Source: Prevotellaceae bacterium (GTDB taxonomy: Bacteria > Bacteroidota > Bacteroidia > Bacteroidales > Bacteroidaceae). From it: a stretch of DNA of 9,186 nt. The position numbers and the translations under genes were made by a program. Where the stretch lies: the NCBI GenBank assembly GCA_021204715.1, contig JAJPYW010000052.1:1-9186 (forward strand). The letters run 5' to 3'. Each line of letters starts with the position of its first letter. The first letter of the stretch is position 1. A model generated the notes under the pieces. It searched no databases, was not told the DNA's origin, and was given only the letters and a program-made list of their open reading frames with translations. Below are positions 1-6,601 of the stretch, piece after piece.

Positions 1-913
1 TGCGTATGTCGGAAAACTCCAAGTTCTTGTTGAAAAACTCCTTGATGGTGCGGGCTATGTGCTCTTTGAAGGCGCTTTGGTGGGTGCCGCCTTGGGTGGT
101 GTGCTGTCCGTTGACGAAGGAGTAGTACTCCTCGCCGTATTGGTTGGTGTGCGTGAAGGCTATCTCGATGTCTTTCCCTTTCAAGTGCACGATGTCGTAC
201 AGTCCTTCGCTGGTCATGTTGTCTTTGAGCAGGTCTTCCAACCCGTGGCGGGAGAGGATGCGCTGCCCGTTGTACAGGAAGGTAAGCCCGGTGTTCAGGT
301 AGGTGTAGTTGCGCAGCAATGTCTCCACAATGGGGGCTTGAAAGGCATAGTTCAGGAACAAGGTGTCGTCGGGCTCGAAGTAGACGGCGGTGCCTGCCGC
401 CTCGCCGGTGGCCTGGGTCACGTCGCTTTTCAGCACGCCTTTCTCGAAGACGGCGGCGCGCACGGTGCCGTCGCGGTAGCTGCGCACCTCGAAACGGCTG
501 CTCAGCGCGTTCACCGCTTTCAAGCCCACACCGTTCAAGCCCACGCTCTTCTTGAAGGCCTTGCTGTCGTACTTGCCGCCGGTGTTCAGCTTGCTCACCG
601 CCTCGATGAGCTTGCCTTGCGGAATACCCCGGCCGTAGTCGCGCACACGCACGCGCAAGTTGTCCTCGATGTCGACCTCGACGCGCTTGCCGGCCCCCAT
701 CTTGAACTCGTCGATGCTGTTGTCCATCACCTCTTTGAGCAATACGTAGATGCCGTCGTCGCTTTGCGAGCCGTCGCCCAAACGCCCGATGTACATGCCC
801 GAACGGACACGGATGTGCTCCATGTCGTCTAAATGGCGTATGTTCTCTTCGGTATAAACGACGTTGGTATCGGTGAAAGTGATGGTGGCTTCTTTCCTGT
901 CGGTACTTTCCAT
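1..913 (-). CDS. parE: DNA topoisomerase IV subunit B, N-terminal part (3' end outside window)
   Basis: This is the ATPase subunit of a type IIA topoisomerase, which with ParC unlinks daughter chromosomes using ATP. The 304 visible codons start at ATG 911-913 and run off the left edge. The GHKL ATP-binding fold is clear: the N-box EVMDNSIDE at residues 61-69 with catalytic Glu61 and Asn65, the G1 box DYGRGIP at 92-98, and the glycine-rich lid SVGLNGVG at 123-130 followed by VNALS at 134-138. The transducer domain begins after about residue 220, with FVNGQHTTQGGTH at 266-278. From knowledge of the family, SVGLNGVG is the Bacteroidota ParE form, whereas GyrB normally has GGLHGVG, so ParE is preferred over GyrB. 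The C-terminal Toprim domain would lie outside the window. The gene is divergent from the rlmL cluster, with a -7 box at 945-952 giving a leader of roughly 25-30 nt. Confidence 0.93.
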   Translation of the reverse strand, partial: MESTDRKEATITFTDTNVVYTEENIRHLDDMEHIRVRSGMYIGRLGDGSQSDDGIYVLLKEVMDNSIDEFKMGAGKRVEVDIEDNLRVRVRDYGRGIPQGKLIEAVSKLNTGGKYDSKAFKKSVGLNGVGLKAVNALSSRFEVRSYRDGTVRAAVFEKGVLKSDVTQATGEAAGTAVYFEPDDTLFLNYAFQAPIVETLLRNYTYLNTGLTFLYNGQRILSRHGLEDLLKDNMTSEGLYDIVHLKGKDIEIAFTHTNQYGEEYYSFVNGQHTTQGGTHQSAFKEHIARTIKEFFNKNLEFSDIR

Positions 914-944
914 AAAAGCGGTCCTCAACTATTTTGATGCACTG

Positions 945-952
945 CAAAGGTA
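945..952 (-). promoter_or_regulatory. Putative Bacteroidota -7 box for parE
   Basis: The minus strand reads TACCTTTG, an exact match to the Bacteroidota consensus TAnnTTTG, about 31 bp upstream of the parE ATG. No convincing TTTG -33 element was found at the usual spacing of about 19-21 bp. Confidence 0.6.
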
Positions 953-992
953 AGAAGAAAATCGAAATATAGGATATTTGTCAGCTATTTCT

Positions 993-1000
993 TACCTTTG
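993..1000 (+). promoter_or_regulatory. Putative Bacteroidota -7 box for the rlmL-purD cluster
   Basis: TACCTTTG is an exact TAnnTTTG match. Transcription would begin near 1004-1008, giving a leader of about 100 nt before rlmL but only a few nt before the ATG at 1012. The nearest TTTG upstream (977-980) is only 12 bp away, too close for a standard -33 element. Confidence 0.55.
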
Positions 1001-1011
1001 CCACCGCTTTA

Positions 1012-1110
1012 ATGGATGAAAACGTACGCGCGTGGCGGTCAATGGCGGACAGGCACAACCGGCCCGACGCCGCGCCGCCGCCCTTTTCTTCAAAAAACAA
1101 CTATCGATGA
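1012..1110 (+). CDS. Possible 32-residue leader ORF overlapping the rlmL start (ATGA)
   Basis: An ATG at 1012 opens a 32-codon frame that ends at TGA 1108-1110. It shares the four bases ATGA (1107-1110) with the start codon of the methyltransferase gene, an arrangement typical of translational coupling. The peptide begins MDENVRAWRS, is rich in Arg, Asn and Asp, and carries a three-proline run (APPPF, residues 21-25), a context known to slow ribosomes and call for EF-P. With the -7 box at 993-1000 the mRNA would be nearly leaderless for this ORF. What is seen is the frame and the overlap; translation and any regulatory role are inference. It could equally be a chance ORF in a GC-rich 5' leader. 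There is no signal peptide and no known homologue that I recognise. Confidence 0.3.
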   Translation: MDENVRAWRSMADRHNRPDAAPPPFSSKNNYR

Positions 1111-2654
1111 ATAATCAATCCTCTGAACTGATTGCCAAAACTTTCCAAGGCTTGGAAGAGGTCTTGGCACAAGAGCTGACCGCTTTGGGAGCCGATGACA
1201 TTGAGATAGGCCGCCGTATGGTCTCCTTCAGCGGCGACAAAGCGATGCTTTACAAGGCGAATTTCTGTCTGCGCACGGCCGTGCGCATCTTGAAACCCAT
1301 CAAGCATTTTACCGCCCGCGACGCCGACGAGGTGTATGCGCAGGTGAAAGATTTCCCATGGGAAGAGTTGCTCGACACAGACAAGACATTTGCCGTGGAC
1401 GCCGTGATTTTCAGTGAAGAGTTCCGCCATTCCAAGTTCGTTTCTTATAAGGTGAAAGACGCCATTGCCGACTACTTCCGCGAGAAGACGGGCAAGCGCC
1501 CCAGCGTGCGCTTGAACCGGCCCGACGTCTTGCTCAACATACACATAGCCGAGACGCGCTGCACCCTCTCTTTGGATTCCAGCGGCGAGTCGCTGCACCG
1601 CCGCGGCTACCGCCAGGAAGCTGTCGAGGCGCCGCTCAACGAAGTGCTTGCCGCCGGCATGATACTGATGACGGGCTGGCACGGCCAGTGCGACTTGATA
1701 GACCCGATGTGTGGTTCGGGCACCATTCCCATCGAGGCGGCGCTCATCGCCCGCAACATCGCGCCCGGTGTCTTCCGCAAGGAGTACGCCTTCGAGAAGT
1801 GGCCCGATTTCGACGCCGGCCTTTTCGACGCCATTTACAACGACGACAGCGGGGAGCGCGCTTTCGACCACAAGATATATGCCTACGACAACAGTCCCAA
1901 GGCCATCGAAATTGCTTCCCACAACTTGAAAGCGGCCGGTACCAGCAAGGATGTGGTGTTGAAGCAGCAACCCTTCCAGCAATTTGAACAGCCCCGTGAG
2001 AAAGCGGTGCTCATCACCAACCCTCCCTATGGCGAACGCATCCCCACCAACGACTTGATGGGCCTTTACCAGATGATAGGCGAGCGGCTCAAGCACGCCT
2101 TCATGGGCAACACGGCTTGGATAATCTCTTACCGGGAGGAGTGTTTCGACCAGATAGGCTTGAAGCCTACACGGAAAATACCGTTGTTCAACGGGGCGTT
2201 GCCGTGCGAGTTCCGTTGTTACGAGATATTTGAAGGTTCTTATAAAGGATTCCGTGAAGGAGGCGACGAACTGCACAAAGAGCGCCGGGAACAACTTCCC
2301 TATACCGGCGGCGGGCGCGGTGAATACAAGCCGCGCGAGCGTAACGAGTACAGGCCACAAGAACGTAATGAATACAGGCCGCAAGCGCGTGGCGGCTACG
2401 GTTTCCGTGAGCCCCGTGAGCGCGGTGATTACAATGCCCGTGAGCGCGGTGATTACACTCCCCGTGAGCGTGGCGATTACAATACCCGTGAACGTGGCGG
2501 GTATATTCCCCGTGAGCGCCGGGATGCAGACAGGGACGGCGGACACAAGGATTTCTACCGGAAGTATTGGGATTTGCGGGGGCGCGACAACAACACAGAC
2601 GCCCCCGCTTCCGGACGCCCCTCACAGGATTATGACGATTATCCGCAAGATTAA
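1107..2654 (+). CDS. rlmL: THUMP-domain class I SAM-dependent 23S rRNA (guanine-N2) methyltransferase, RlmL-like
   Basis: This enzyme likely methylates the N2 of a guanine in 23S rRNA (G2445 in E. coli numbering for RlmL) during 50S assembly in the cytoplasm. The product is 515 residues. An RNA-binding THUMP domain occupies roughly residues 45-155. The Rossmann methyltransferase follows, with the SAM-binding motif DPMCGSGT at 199-206 and the catalytic NPPYG at 305-309, the (N/D)PPY signature of exocyclic amino-group methylation. E. coli RlmL is fused to RlmK; here only the RlmL half is present. After about residue 400 comes a disordered Arg/Glu/Gly/Tyr-rich tail of eight-residue repeats, which is unusual. 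ATG 1107 was chosen because homologous sequence starts just after it; an upstream GTG (1032) would add 25 low-complexity residues. It heads a likely operon with purD, 18 bp downstream. The exact target guanine is inferred. Confidence 0.87.
   Translation: MNNQSSELIAKTFQGLEEVLAQELTALGADDIEIGRRMVSFSGDKAMLYKANFCLRTAVRILKPIKHFTARDADEVYAQVKDFPWEELLDTDKTFAVDAVIFSEEFRHSKFVSYKVKDAIADYFREKTGKRPSVRLNRPDVLLNIHIAETRCTLSLDSSGESLHRRGYRQEAVEAPLNEVLAAGMILMTGWHGQCDLIDPMCGSGTIPIEAALIARNIAPGVFRKEYAFEKWPDFDAGLFDAIYNDDSGERAFDHKIYAYDNSPKAIEIASHNLKAAGTSKDVVLKQQPFQQFEQPREKAVLITNPPYGERIPTNDLMGLYQMIGERLKHAFMGNTAWIISYREECFDQIGLKPTRKIPLFNGALPCEFRCYEIFEGSYKGFREGGDELHKERREQLPYTGGGRGEYKPRERNEYRPQERNEYRPQARGGYGFREPRERGDYNARERGDYTPRERGDYNTRERGGYIPRERRDADRDGGHKDFYRKYWDLRGRDNNTDAPASGRPSQDYDDYPQD
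2331..2531 (+). repeat. Eight 24-bp in-frame tandem repeats encoding the RlmL tail
   Basis: Units of 24 bp start at 2331, 2355 and 2379; a 9-bp insert at 2403-2411 follows; further units start at 2412, 2436, 2460, 2484 and 2508. The encoded unit is approximately (P/A/T)RERGDYx, giving Tyr every eight residues at 407, 415, 423, 431, 442, 450, 458 and 466. The middle units are nearly identical at DNA level: CCCGTGAGCGCGGTGATTAC occurs at 2413 and again at 2437. The outer units are more diverged, as expected from expansion by slippage or unequal recombination from the centre. Confidence 0.9.
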
Positions 2655-2672
2655 CCATTAACTCCATATAAC

Positions 2673-3965
2673 ATGAAAATATTACTGTTAGGTTCGGGCG
2701 GGCGTGAACATGCGTTGGCTTGGAAAATCGCCCAAAGCCCCCGTGTTGAAAAGCTCTACATCGCGCCGGGCAATGCCGGTACAGGTATCACGGGCGAGAA
2801 CGTGGCTATAAAAGCCACCGATTTCGCCGCATTGAAGGCGTTTGCCATAGAGAAAGGCATCGACATGATGGTCGTAGGCCCCGAGGACCCGTTGGTGCAA
2901 GGCATTTACGACCGCTTTCACGAGGATGCCGCCACGCGCCACATCGCCGTGATAGGCCCCACGGCCGCCGGTGCCCGGTTGGAAGGCAGCAAGCGTTTCG
3001 CCAAGGAGTTCATGATGCGGCACGGCGTTCCCACCGCCCGCTATTTGAGCGTGAACGGCACCACTTTGGATGAAGGCCTCGCTTTCTTGGAGACCTTGCA
3101 ACCTCCCTACGTGTTGAAAGCGGACGGCTTGTGTGCCGGCAAAGGCGTGCTCATCGTGCCCACGTTGCAGGAGGCCAAGCGCGAGCTGCGCGACATGTTG
3201 GGCGGCATGTTCGGCAACGCCAGTGCCACGGTAGTCATTGAGGAGTATCTTGACGGCATAGAGTGTTCGGTCTTCGTGATGACCGACGGCCTGCATTATA
3301 AAGTATTGCCCGTGGCCAAGGACTACAAGCGCGTCGGCGAGGGCGACCGTGGCTTGAATACCGGCGGCATGGGGAGCGTCAGCCCCGTACCGTTTGCCGA
3401 CGACCTCTTCATGGAAAAGGTGCGCGCGCGCATCATCGAGCCTACCCTGCAGGGATTGCGTGATGAGAATATCCTCTACAAAGGCTTCCTCTTCTTGGGG
3501 TTGACCAACGTGAAGGGCAATCCCATGGTGATAGAATACAACGCGCGCATGGGCGACCCCGAGACGGAGAGCGTCATGCTGCGCCTGCAAAGCGACTTGG
3601 TGGACCTCATGGAGGGTGTGGCCCATGGCGATTTGGACAAACGGGAACTCAAGACAGACACGCGCGCGGCGGCTTGTGTCATGTTGGTGAGCGGCGGTTA
3701 TCCCGAAGCCTACCAGAAAGGAAAGGTGATGGAGGGATTGGAAGCCGCGGCCGCCACGGGCAGCGTTCTGTTCCATGCCGGGACTGCGGTGAAGGAAGAT
3801 GCCCTTACAGGCAAGCGGTGCGTGGTGACTGCCGGCGGGCGTGTCTTGGCTGTCTGCTCCTACGGCGCCACCCGCGCGGAGGCGTTGCGGCAGAGCTACC
3901 GGGCAGCCGGGCTTGTCACCTTCGAGGGCAAGTACTTCCGGCGCGACATCGGCTTTGACTTGTAA
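2673..3965 (+). CDS. purD: Phosphoribosylamine-glycine ligase (GAR synthetase)
   Basis: PurD catalyses the second step of de novo purine synthesis: 5-phosphoribosylamine + glycine + ATP give glycinamide ribonucleotide + ADP + Pi, in the cytoplasm. The 430-residue length is normal for the family. The N-terminal domain opens with GSGGREHAL (residues 7-15). The ATP-grasp part has [10 protein letters not shown] (150-159), NTGGMG (229-234), and the PurD signature with metal and ATP ligands [12 protein letters not shown] (288-299). A C-terminal GAR synthetase domain completes the protein, so it looks intact and functional. It lies 18 bp after rlmL, with no promoter visible in the gap, and 14 bp before the membrane protein gene, so co-transcription is likely. 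No other pur gene and no purine riboswitch occurs in the window. Confidence 0.97.
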   Translation: MKILLLGSGGREHALAWKIAQSPRVEKLYIAPGNAGTGITGENVAIKATDFAALKAFAIEKGIDMMVVGPEDPLVQGIYDRFHEDAATRHIAVIGPTAAGARLEGSKRFAKEFMMRHGVPTARYLSVNGTTLDEGLAFLETLQPPYVLKADGLCAGKGVLIVPTLQEAKRELRDMLGGMFGNASATVVIEEYLDGIECSVFVMTDGLHYKVLPVAKDYKRVGEGDRGLNTGGMGSVSPVPFADDLFMEKVRARIIEPTLQGLRDENILYKGFLFLGLTNVKGNPMVIEYNARMGDPETESVMLRLQSDLVDLMEGVAHGDLDKRELKTDTRAAACVMLVSGGYPEAYQKGKVMEGLEAAAATGSVLFHAGTAVKEDALTGKRCVVTAGGRVLAVCSYGATRAEALRQSYRAAGLVTFEGKYFRRDIGFDL

Positions 3966-3979
3966 GCGTCGGCCCTGCC

Positions 3980-4927
3980 ATGAAATCCCAACGATTCCAG
4001 AACCGGGTAGTAAAGGGACGGTTTACACTCCCTGTGGCCATCCTCGTGGCGGCGGTATGCTGGTTGACGGACATGCAGGAGCATGCCGTGGGATTCCTGC
4101 CCGTATGGGTAAACGGCTTGGGCGGTTTCCTGCTGCACGGCCTTATCGGGTATTTCCTGATAGGGCTGAACAACACTTTCAACATCATCCGTGTGCGCGC
4201 TTCGGTGCAGACGGCCATTTACTTGATGTGGGTGGCGGTGTGCCCGGCGCTGCATGGTTTGGACAGGGGAAATGTGGCGGGCCTTGTCTTCCTCTTGGCA
4301 CTCTATTTCCTTTTCAAGAGTTACCAGCGGAAGGATGCTGAAAAGCAACTGTTCCTTTCCTGCGCCTTTTTGGGAGCCGGCAGCCTGCTTGTGCCGCAAT
4401 ACACGCTTGCCATGCCCCTTTTCTGGATAGGAGCCTATCTCTTCCGGGCCCTTCACCTGCGCAGTTTCTTGGCTTCGATCGTGGGGTGGTTCCTGCCTTA
4501 CTGGTTCTTGTTGGGCTACGCCTACTGTACGGGGAGGATGGAACTCTTCTACCGCCCCTTTGAAGCGTTGGCCACGTTCTATCCCGTGGCGTTCCATACC
4601 CGTTTGCACGCATGGGTGACGTTGGGCTACTTCTTGCTGTTCTACCTTGTCAGTGTATTGCACTGCATGGCGACCGGTTTTGAAGACAAAATCCGCACCC
4701 GCAGCTACCTGCAGTTCCTGATGCTGCTGTGTTTCTGTCTCTTCGTCTATTTTATCCTGCAACCCGCCTTGACCGTCGCTTTCCTGCCGCTCCTGCTCAT
4801 GGCCGGCAGCATCTTGGTGGCCCATCTCTTCGTGCTCACTGGCAGCCGCGGCTCCAACCTGTTCTTTATCGGGATGCTTGTGGGGCTGCTTGGCTTGTAC
4901 GTGTTCAACGTGTGGCTGCCGCTGTAA
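3980..4927 (+). CDS. Polytopic inner-membrane protein of unknown function
   Basis: The product has 315 residues and is almost entirely hydrophobic. Likely membrane segments lie near residues 16-30, 46-62, 76-93, 98-113, 124-156 (probably two), 162-183, 211-230, 244-260, 263-285 and 294-312, about nine to eleven in total. The N-terminus is basic (five Arg/Lys in the first 14 residues), pointing to a cytoplasmic N-terminus. A charged loop KSYQRKDAEKQ sits at 113-123, and LHLRSFLASIVGWFLPYW at 158-175 resembles the loop-helix motif of uncharacterised Bacteroidota membrane proteins of the DUF6427 type. That is a weak resemblance from memory, not a firm assignment. I recognise no transport or catalytic motif. 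The gene starts 14 bp after purD and is probably the last gene of that operon. A role linked to purine synthesis is not supported by the sequence. Confidence 0.85.
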   Translation: MKSQRFQNRVVKGRFTLPVAILVAAVCWLTDMQEHAVGFLPVWVNGLGGFLLHGLIGYFLIGLNNTFNIIRVRASVQTAIYLMWVAVCPALHGLDRGNVAGLVFLLALYFLFKSYQRKDAEKQLFLSCAFLGAGSLLVPQYTLAMPLFWIGAYLFRALHLRSFLASIVGWFLPYWFLLGYAYCTGRMELFYRPFEALATFYPVAFHTRLHAWVTLGYFLLFYLVSVLHCMATGFEDKIRTRSYLQFLMLLCFCLFVYFILQPALTVAFLPLLLMAGSILVAHLFVLTGSRGSNLFFIGMLVGLLGLYVFNVWLPL

Positions 4928-4945
4928 AAGAAGAAAAGCCCCCTG

Positions 4946-4967
4946 CGCCTTGACAGCTGTCGAAGCG
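4946..4967. terminator. Possible hairpin terminator between convergent genes
   Basis: The 59-bp gap between two convergent stop codons contains a stem (4946-4954 with 4959-4967, one mismatch and one G-U pair) around an AGCT loop, with the palindrome GACAGCTGTC at its centre. There is no U-run on the plus side. On the minus strand the hairpin is followed after 8 nt by a T-rich stretch (CTTTTCTTCTTTT), so termination of the esterase transcript is the more plausible role. Confidence 0.35.
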
Positions 4968-4986
4968 GTTCATTCCTTGTAGACAG

Positions 4987-6408
4987 TTACTCCCAGTCGT
5001 CCGTGCGGAAAGGCACGGCGGGCAGTTCGCCGGCTCCAATCAGCGTGCCCGGTTGGAAGTCGCGGAAGCAATAGCGCACGGCGGCCGGCACAGGCACTTC
5101 CTGAGAAGACACCACCACTTCGCCCGTTTGCCCGTTCACCCACACCTTGTCCGCCGCATGGAACACCCGGTCCTCACCGGCTACTTCAAATCCTTGTAGG
5201 CCGTCGTTGCGGCAGATGCCCATCTCCAAATGGTCGAACGAGATCCACGCTTCGTTACCTTTCACCGTCCATGACTTGTATTGCGGGCCGAAGCAAGGGA
5301 ACTGCTTCTTGCCATAAGTCAGGTTCAAGGCCAAGTAGCTGAGGCGTTGTCCCACCTCCTGCTTGCGGCGGGGATGGATGTTGTGAATTTCGTAGGGTTC
5401 GGCCAAGTCGTTGGTGGAAATCATGGCGCTGCCCGGTATCAGGCTTTGCGCCTTGCACTGCGCTTCCCGCAGGTAGGCGGCGGCGACGCCGTTCCCGCCA
5501 TAGCTGTAGGGAGCTATCTCGGTAAAGTAGAAGGGCAGCTCGCCCAATCCCCACTCGGCGCGCCACAGCCGCACCATGTCGGCCATGCGCCGGGCATAGG
5601 TATCGTGGCGCCCCACATTCGAGCACCCTTGGTACCATATAATGCCCTTGACGGTATAGTTCTCCAACGGCTTCAACATGGCGTTGTACATCAACAAGGG
5701 GCGGGTGTAGTCCAATTTTGCCGCTATGCTGTCGGGGTTCAAGTCGACGTCGGGATACTGCTGCAACACTTCACGGTTCATCCAGCTCTCCACCCTGCTT
5801 CCGCCGTAGGCACTGCACACGATACCCACCGGCACCTGTAAGGCGTGGCTCAACGATTTGGCGAAAAACCAGGCGGTGGCGCTGAAACCGGGAGCTGTGT
5901 CGATGCCGGGTACCTGCCATGCCCCGTCGCAATTTGTCTCAGGCTCGTAGCTCTGCTTCTTGGGCACCATGAAGAAGCGGATTCCCGATTCTTCAGAAGC
6001 GTGGATAATCTCTTGCGCGCTGTCTTTCACAGGGCAACCGGCAAACCCTTTCAAGGGCATCTCCATGTTGCTTTGTCCCGAAGCGAGCCACACCTCGCCT
6101 ATCAATACATTCTGCACGGTGACGGGTTCGCCGTCGTCGAAAGTAATTTCGTAAGGCGTATAGCCGGCCGCGGGTGTGGCCACCTGCAGCAGCCAGTTCC
6201 CCTCGTCATCGGCTTGGCAAGTCACGCACTCCCCGCTCCAAGAAGGGGTGACGCGTACTTGGACATTCGGGGCGGCCGTCCCCCACAGCCGCACTTCCGT
6301 CTGTTGTTGCAAGAGCATGTTGTCGCCGATAAGGGCGGGCAATCCCACCTTGGCGTCCGCTACAAGGGCCATGCCCGTCAGCAGGAGTGATAAAAGAGTC
6401 TTTCTCAT
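4987..6408 (-). CDS. Secreted sialate O-acetylesterase-like SGNH hydrolase
   Basis: The product is a 473-residue esterase of the sialate O-acetylesterase (SASA) family, expected to remove O-acetyl groups from sialic acid or other acetylated glycans in the periplasm or at the cell surface. The start at 6408 is chosen because it gives a signal peptide at once (MRKTLLSLLLTGMALVADA, residues 1-19) with a likely cleavage after Ala19. A beta-rich N-terminal region (about 20-100) precedes the SGNH core. Block I is GQSNMEMP (111-118) with nucleophile Ser113. YGGSRVESWM is at 201-210 and WYQGCSN at 258-264. The likely catalytic His345 is in IHNIHPRRKQEVGQRL (341-356). Length and motifs look intact. 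No sialidase, transporter or SusCD pair is nearby, so the true substrate, sialic acid or a plant or microbial acetylated glycan, cannot be told from context. Confidence 0.88.
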   Translation of the reverse strand: MRKTLLSLLLTGMALVADAKVGLPALIGDNMLLQQQTEVRLWGTAAPNVQVRVTPSWSGECVTCQADDEGNWLLQVATPAAGYTPYEITFDDGEPVTVQNVLIGEVWLASGQSNMEMPLKGFAGCPVKDSAQEIIHASEESGIRFFMVPKKQSYEPETNCDGAWQVPGIDTAPGFSATAWFFAKSLSHALQVPVGIVCSAYGGSRVESWMNREVLQQYPDVDLNPDSIAAKLDYTRPLLMYNAMLKPLENYTVKGIIWYQGCSNVGRHDTYARRMADMVRLWRAEWGLGELPFYFTEIAPYSYGGNGVAAAYLREAQCKAQSLIPGSAMISTNDLAEPYEIHNIHPRRKQEVGQRLSYLALNLTYGKKQFPCFGPQYKSWTVKGNEAWISFDHLEMGICRNDGLQGFEVAGEDRVFHAADKVWVNGQTGEVVVSSQEVPVPAAVRYCFRDFQPGTLIGAGELPAVPFRTDDWE

Positions 6409-6431
6409 GGTGAATGTTTTTATAACTGCCA

Positions 6432-6439
6432 CAAATATA
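6432..6439 (-). promoter_or_regulatory. Putative -7 box for the esterase gene
   Basis: The minus strand reads TATATTTG, an exact TAnnTTTG match, 23 bp upstream of the ATG at 6408. This supports the 6408 start, since a start at 6534 would lie upstream of the promoter. No good -33 TTTG was seen. Confidence 0.5.
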
Positions 6440-6512
6440 ATCGAAATAACGACACATACAGGCTCTTGGCTTAAAAAACAATTCCTTTTATCAATAATCT
6501 GCCCCAACCCGC

Positions 6513-6542
6513 CTTGCTTAAACCATGAAATCATTATCTTTG
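6513..6542 (+). promoter_or_regulatory. Putative promoter for the DUF2723 gene
   Basis: TATCTTTG at 6535-6542 matches TAnnTTTG exactly, and CTTG at 6513-6516 lies 18 bp upstream as a reasonable -33 element. Transcription would begin near 6546-6550, leaving a leader of about 50-55 nt before the ATG at 6602. This is the best-formed promoter in the window. Confidence 0.6.
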
Positions 6543-6601
6543 CGGCTTGAAGTGGTTTGAAAATCTATATAATAAGTCTGAATCATAACCTATTTCATGG
6601 A

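Larger units (their letters stand above)
944..1001. repeat. 13-bp perfect inverted repeat spanning the divergent promoters
   Basis: GCAAAGGTAAGAA (944-956) and TTCTTACCTTTGC (989-1001) are exact reverse complements separated by 32 bp. Each arm contains one complete TAnnTTTG box pointing outward. The symmetry extends beyond the box into AAGAA/TTCTT, so the arms match over more than the 8-bp promoter element alone. This could be an operator for a dimeric regulator, or two copies of a strong promoter core. Confidence 0.75.
914..1106. promoter_or_regulatory. Divergent parE / rlmL regulatory spacer
   Basis: This 193-bp spacer lies between two divergent start codons. Its left half is AT-rich and contains the two outward-facing -7 boxes, annotated separately. 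Its right half (about 1021-1090) is very GC-rich and contains the possible leader ORF. No conserved riboswitch or T-box pattern was recognised. Confidence 0.7.
6409..6601. promoter_or_regulatory. Divergent esterase / DUF2723 regulatory spacer
   Basis: A 193-bp, comparatively AT-rich spacer between divergent start codons. It contains a -7 box on each strand, annotated separately. The esterase reading frame stays open back to 6534, but that stretch encodes no signal-like or conserved sequence and contains the esterase promoter, so it is treated as non-coding. Confidence 0.65.

Noticed and set aside
59..832. 257-codon plus-strand frame over parE
   Set aside because: Antisense shadow of parE, whose GHKL motifs are unambiguous.
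1..913. GyrB as an alternative to ParE
   Set aside because: The lid SVGLNGVG is the ParE-like form in Bacteroidota, while GyrB usually has GGLHGVG. The missing C-terminus would settle it fully.
1032..1106. 25-residue N-terminal extension of the methyltransferase from GTG 1032
   Set aside because: It would add a low-complexity Ala/Arg-rich stretch before a normal family start at ATG 1107. It reads through the GC-rich leader in the alternative frame to the possible small ORF.
2331..2531. Tandem repeats considered as a CRISPR array or minisatellite outside genes
   Set aside because: Units are 24 bp, directly abutting with no spacers, and in frame within a coding sequence, so they are protein-coding repeats.
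1101..2546. 481-codon open frame on the minus strand opposite rlmL
   Set aside because: It is antisense to a well-supported gene with clear THUMP, SAM and NPPY motifs; its own translation shows no family motif. Long antisense frames are expected in this GC-rich coding DNA.
2688..3776. 362-codon open frame on the minus strand opposite purD
   Set aside because: Shadow of purD. Its translation is His/Ala/Gln-rich with no recognisable domain.
3896..4825. 309-codon open frame on the minus strand opposite the membrane protein gene
   Set aside because: Hydrophilic, Gln/Glu/His-rich translation typical of the reverse complement of a hydrophobic membrane protein. The plus-strand frame has the operon spacing and a membrane topology.
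6409..6534. 42-residue N-terminal extension of the esterase from 6534
   Set aside because: It would bury the signal peptide inside the protein and start upstream of the likely -7 box at 6432-6439.
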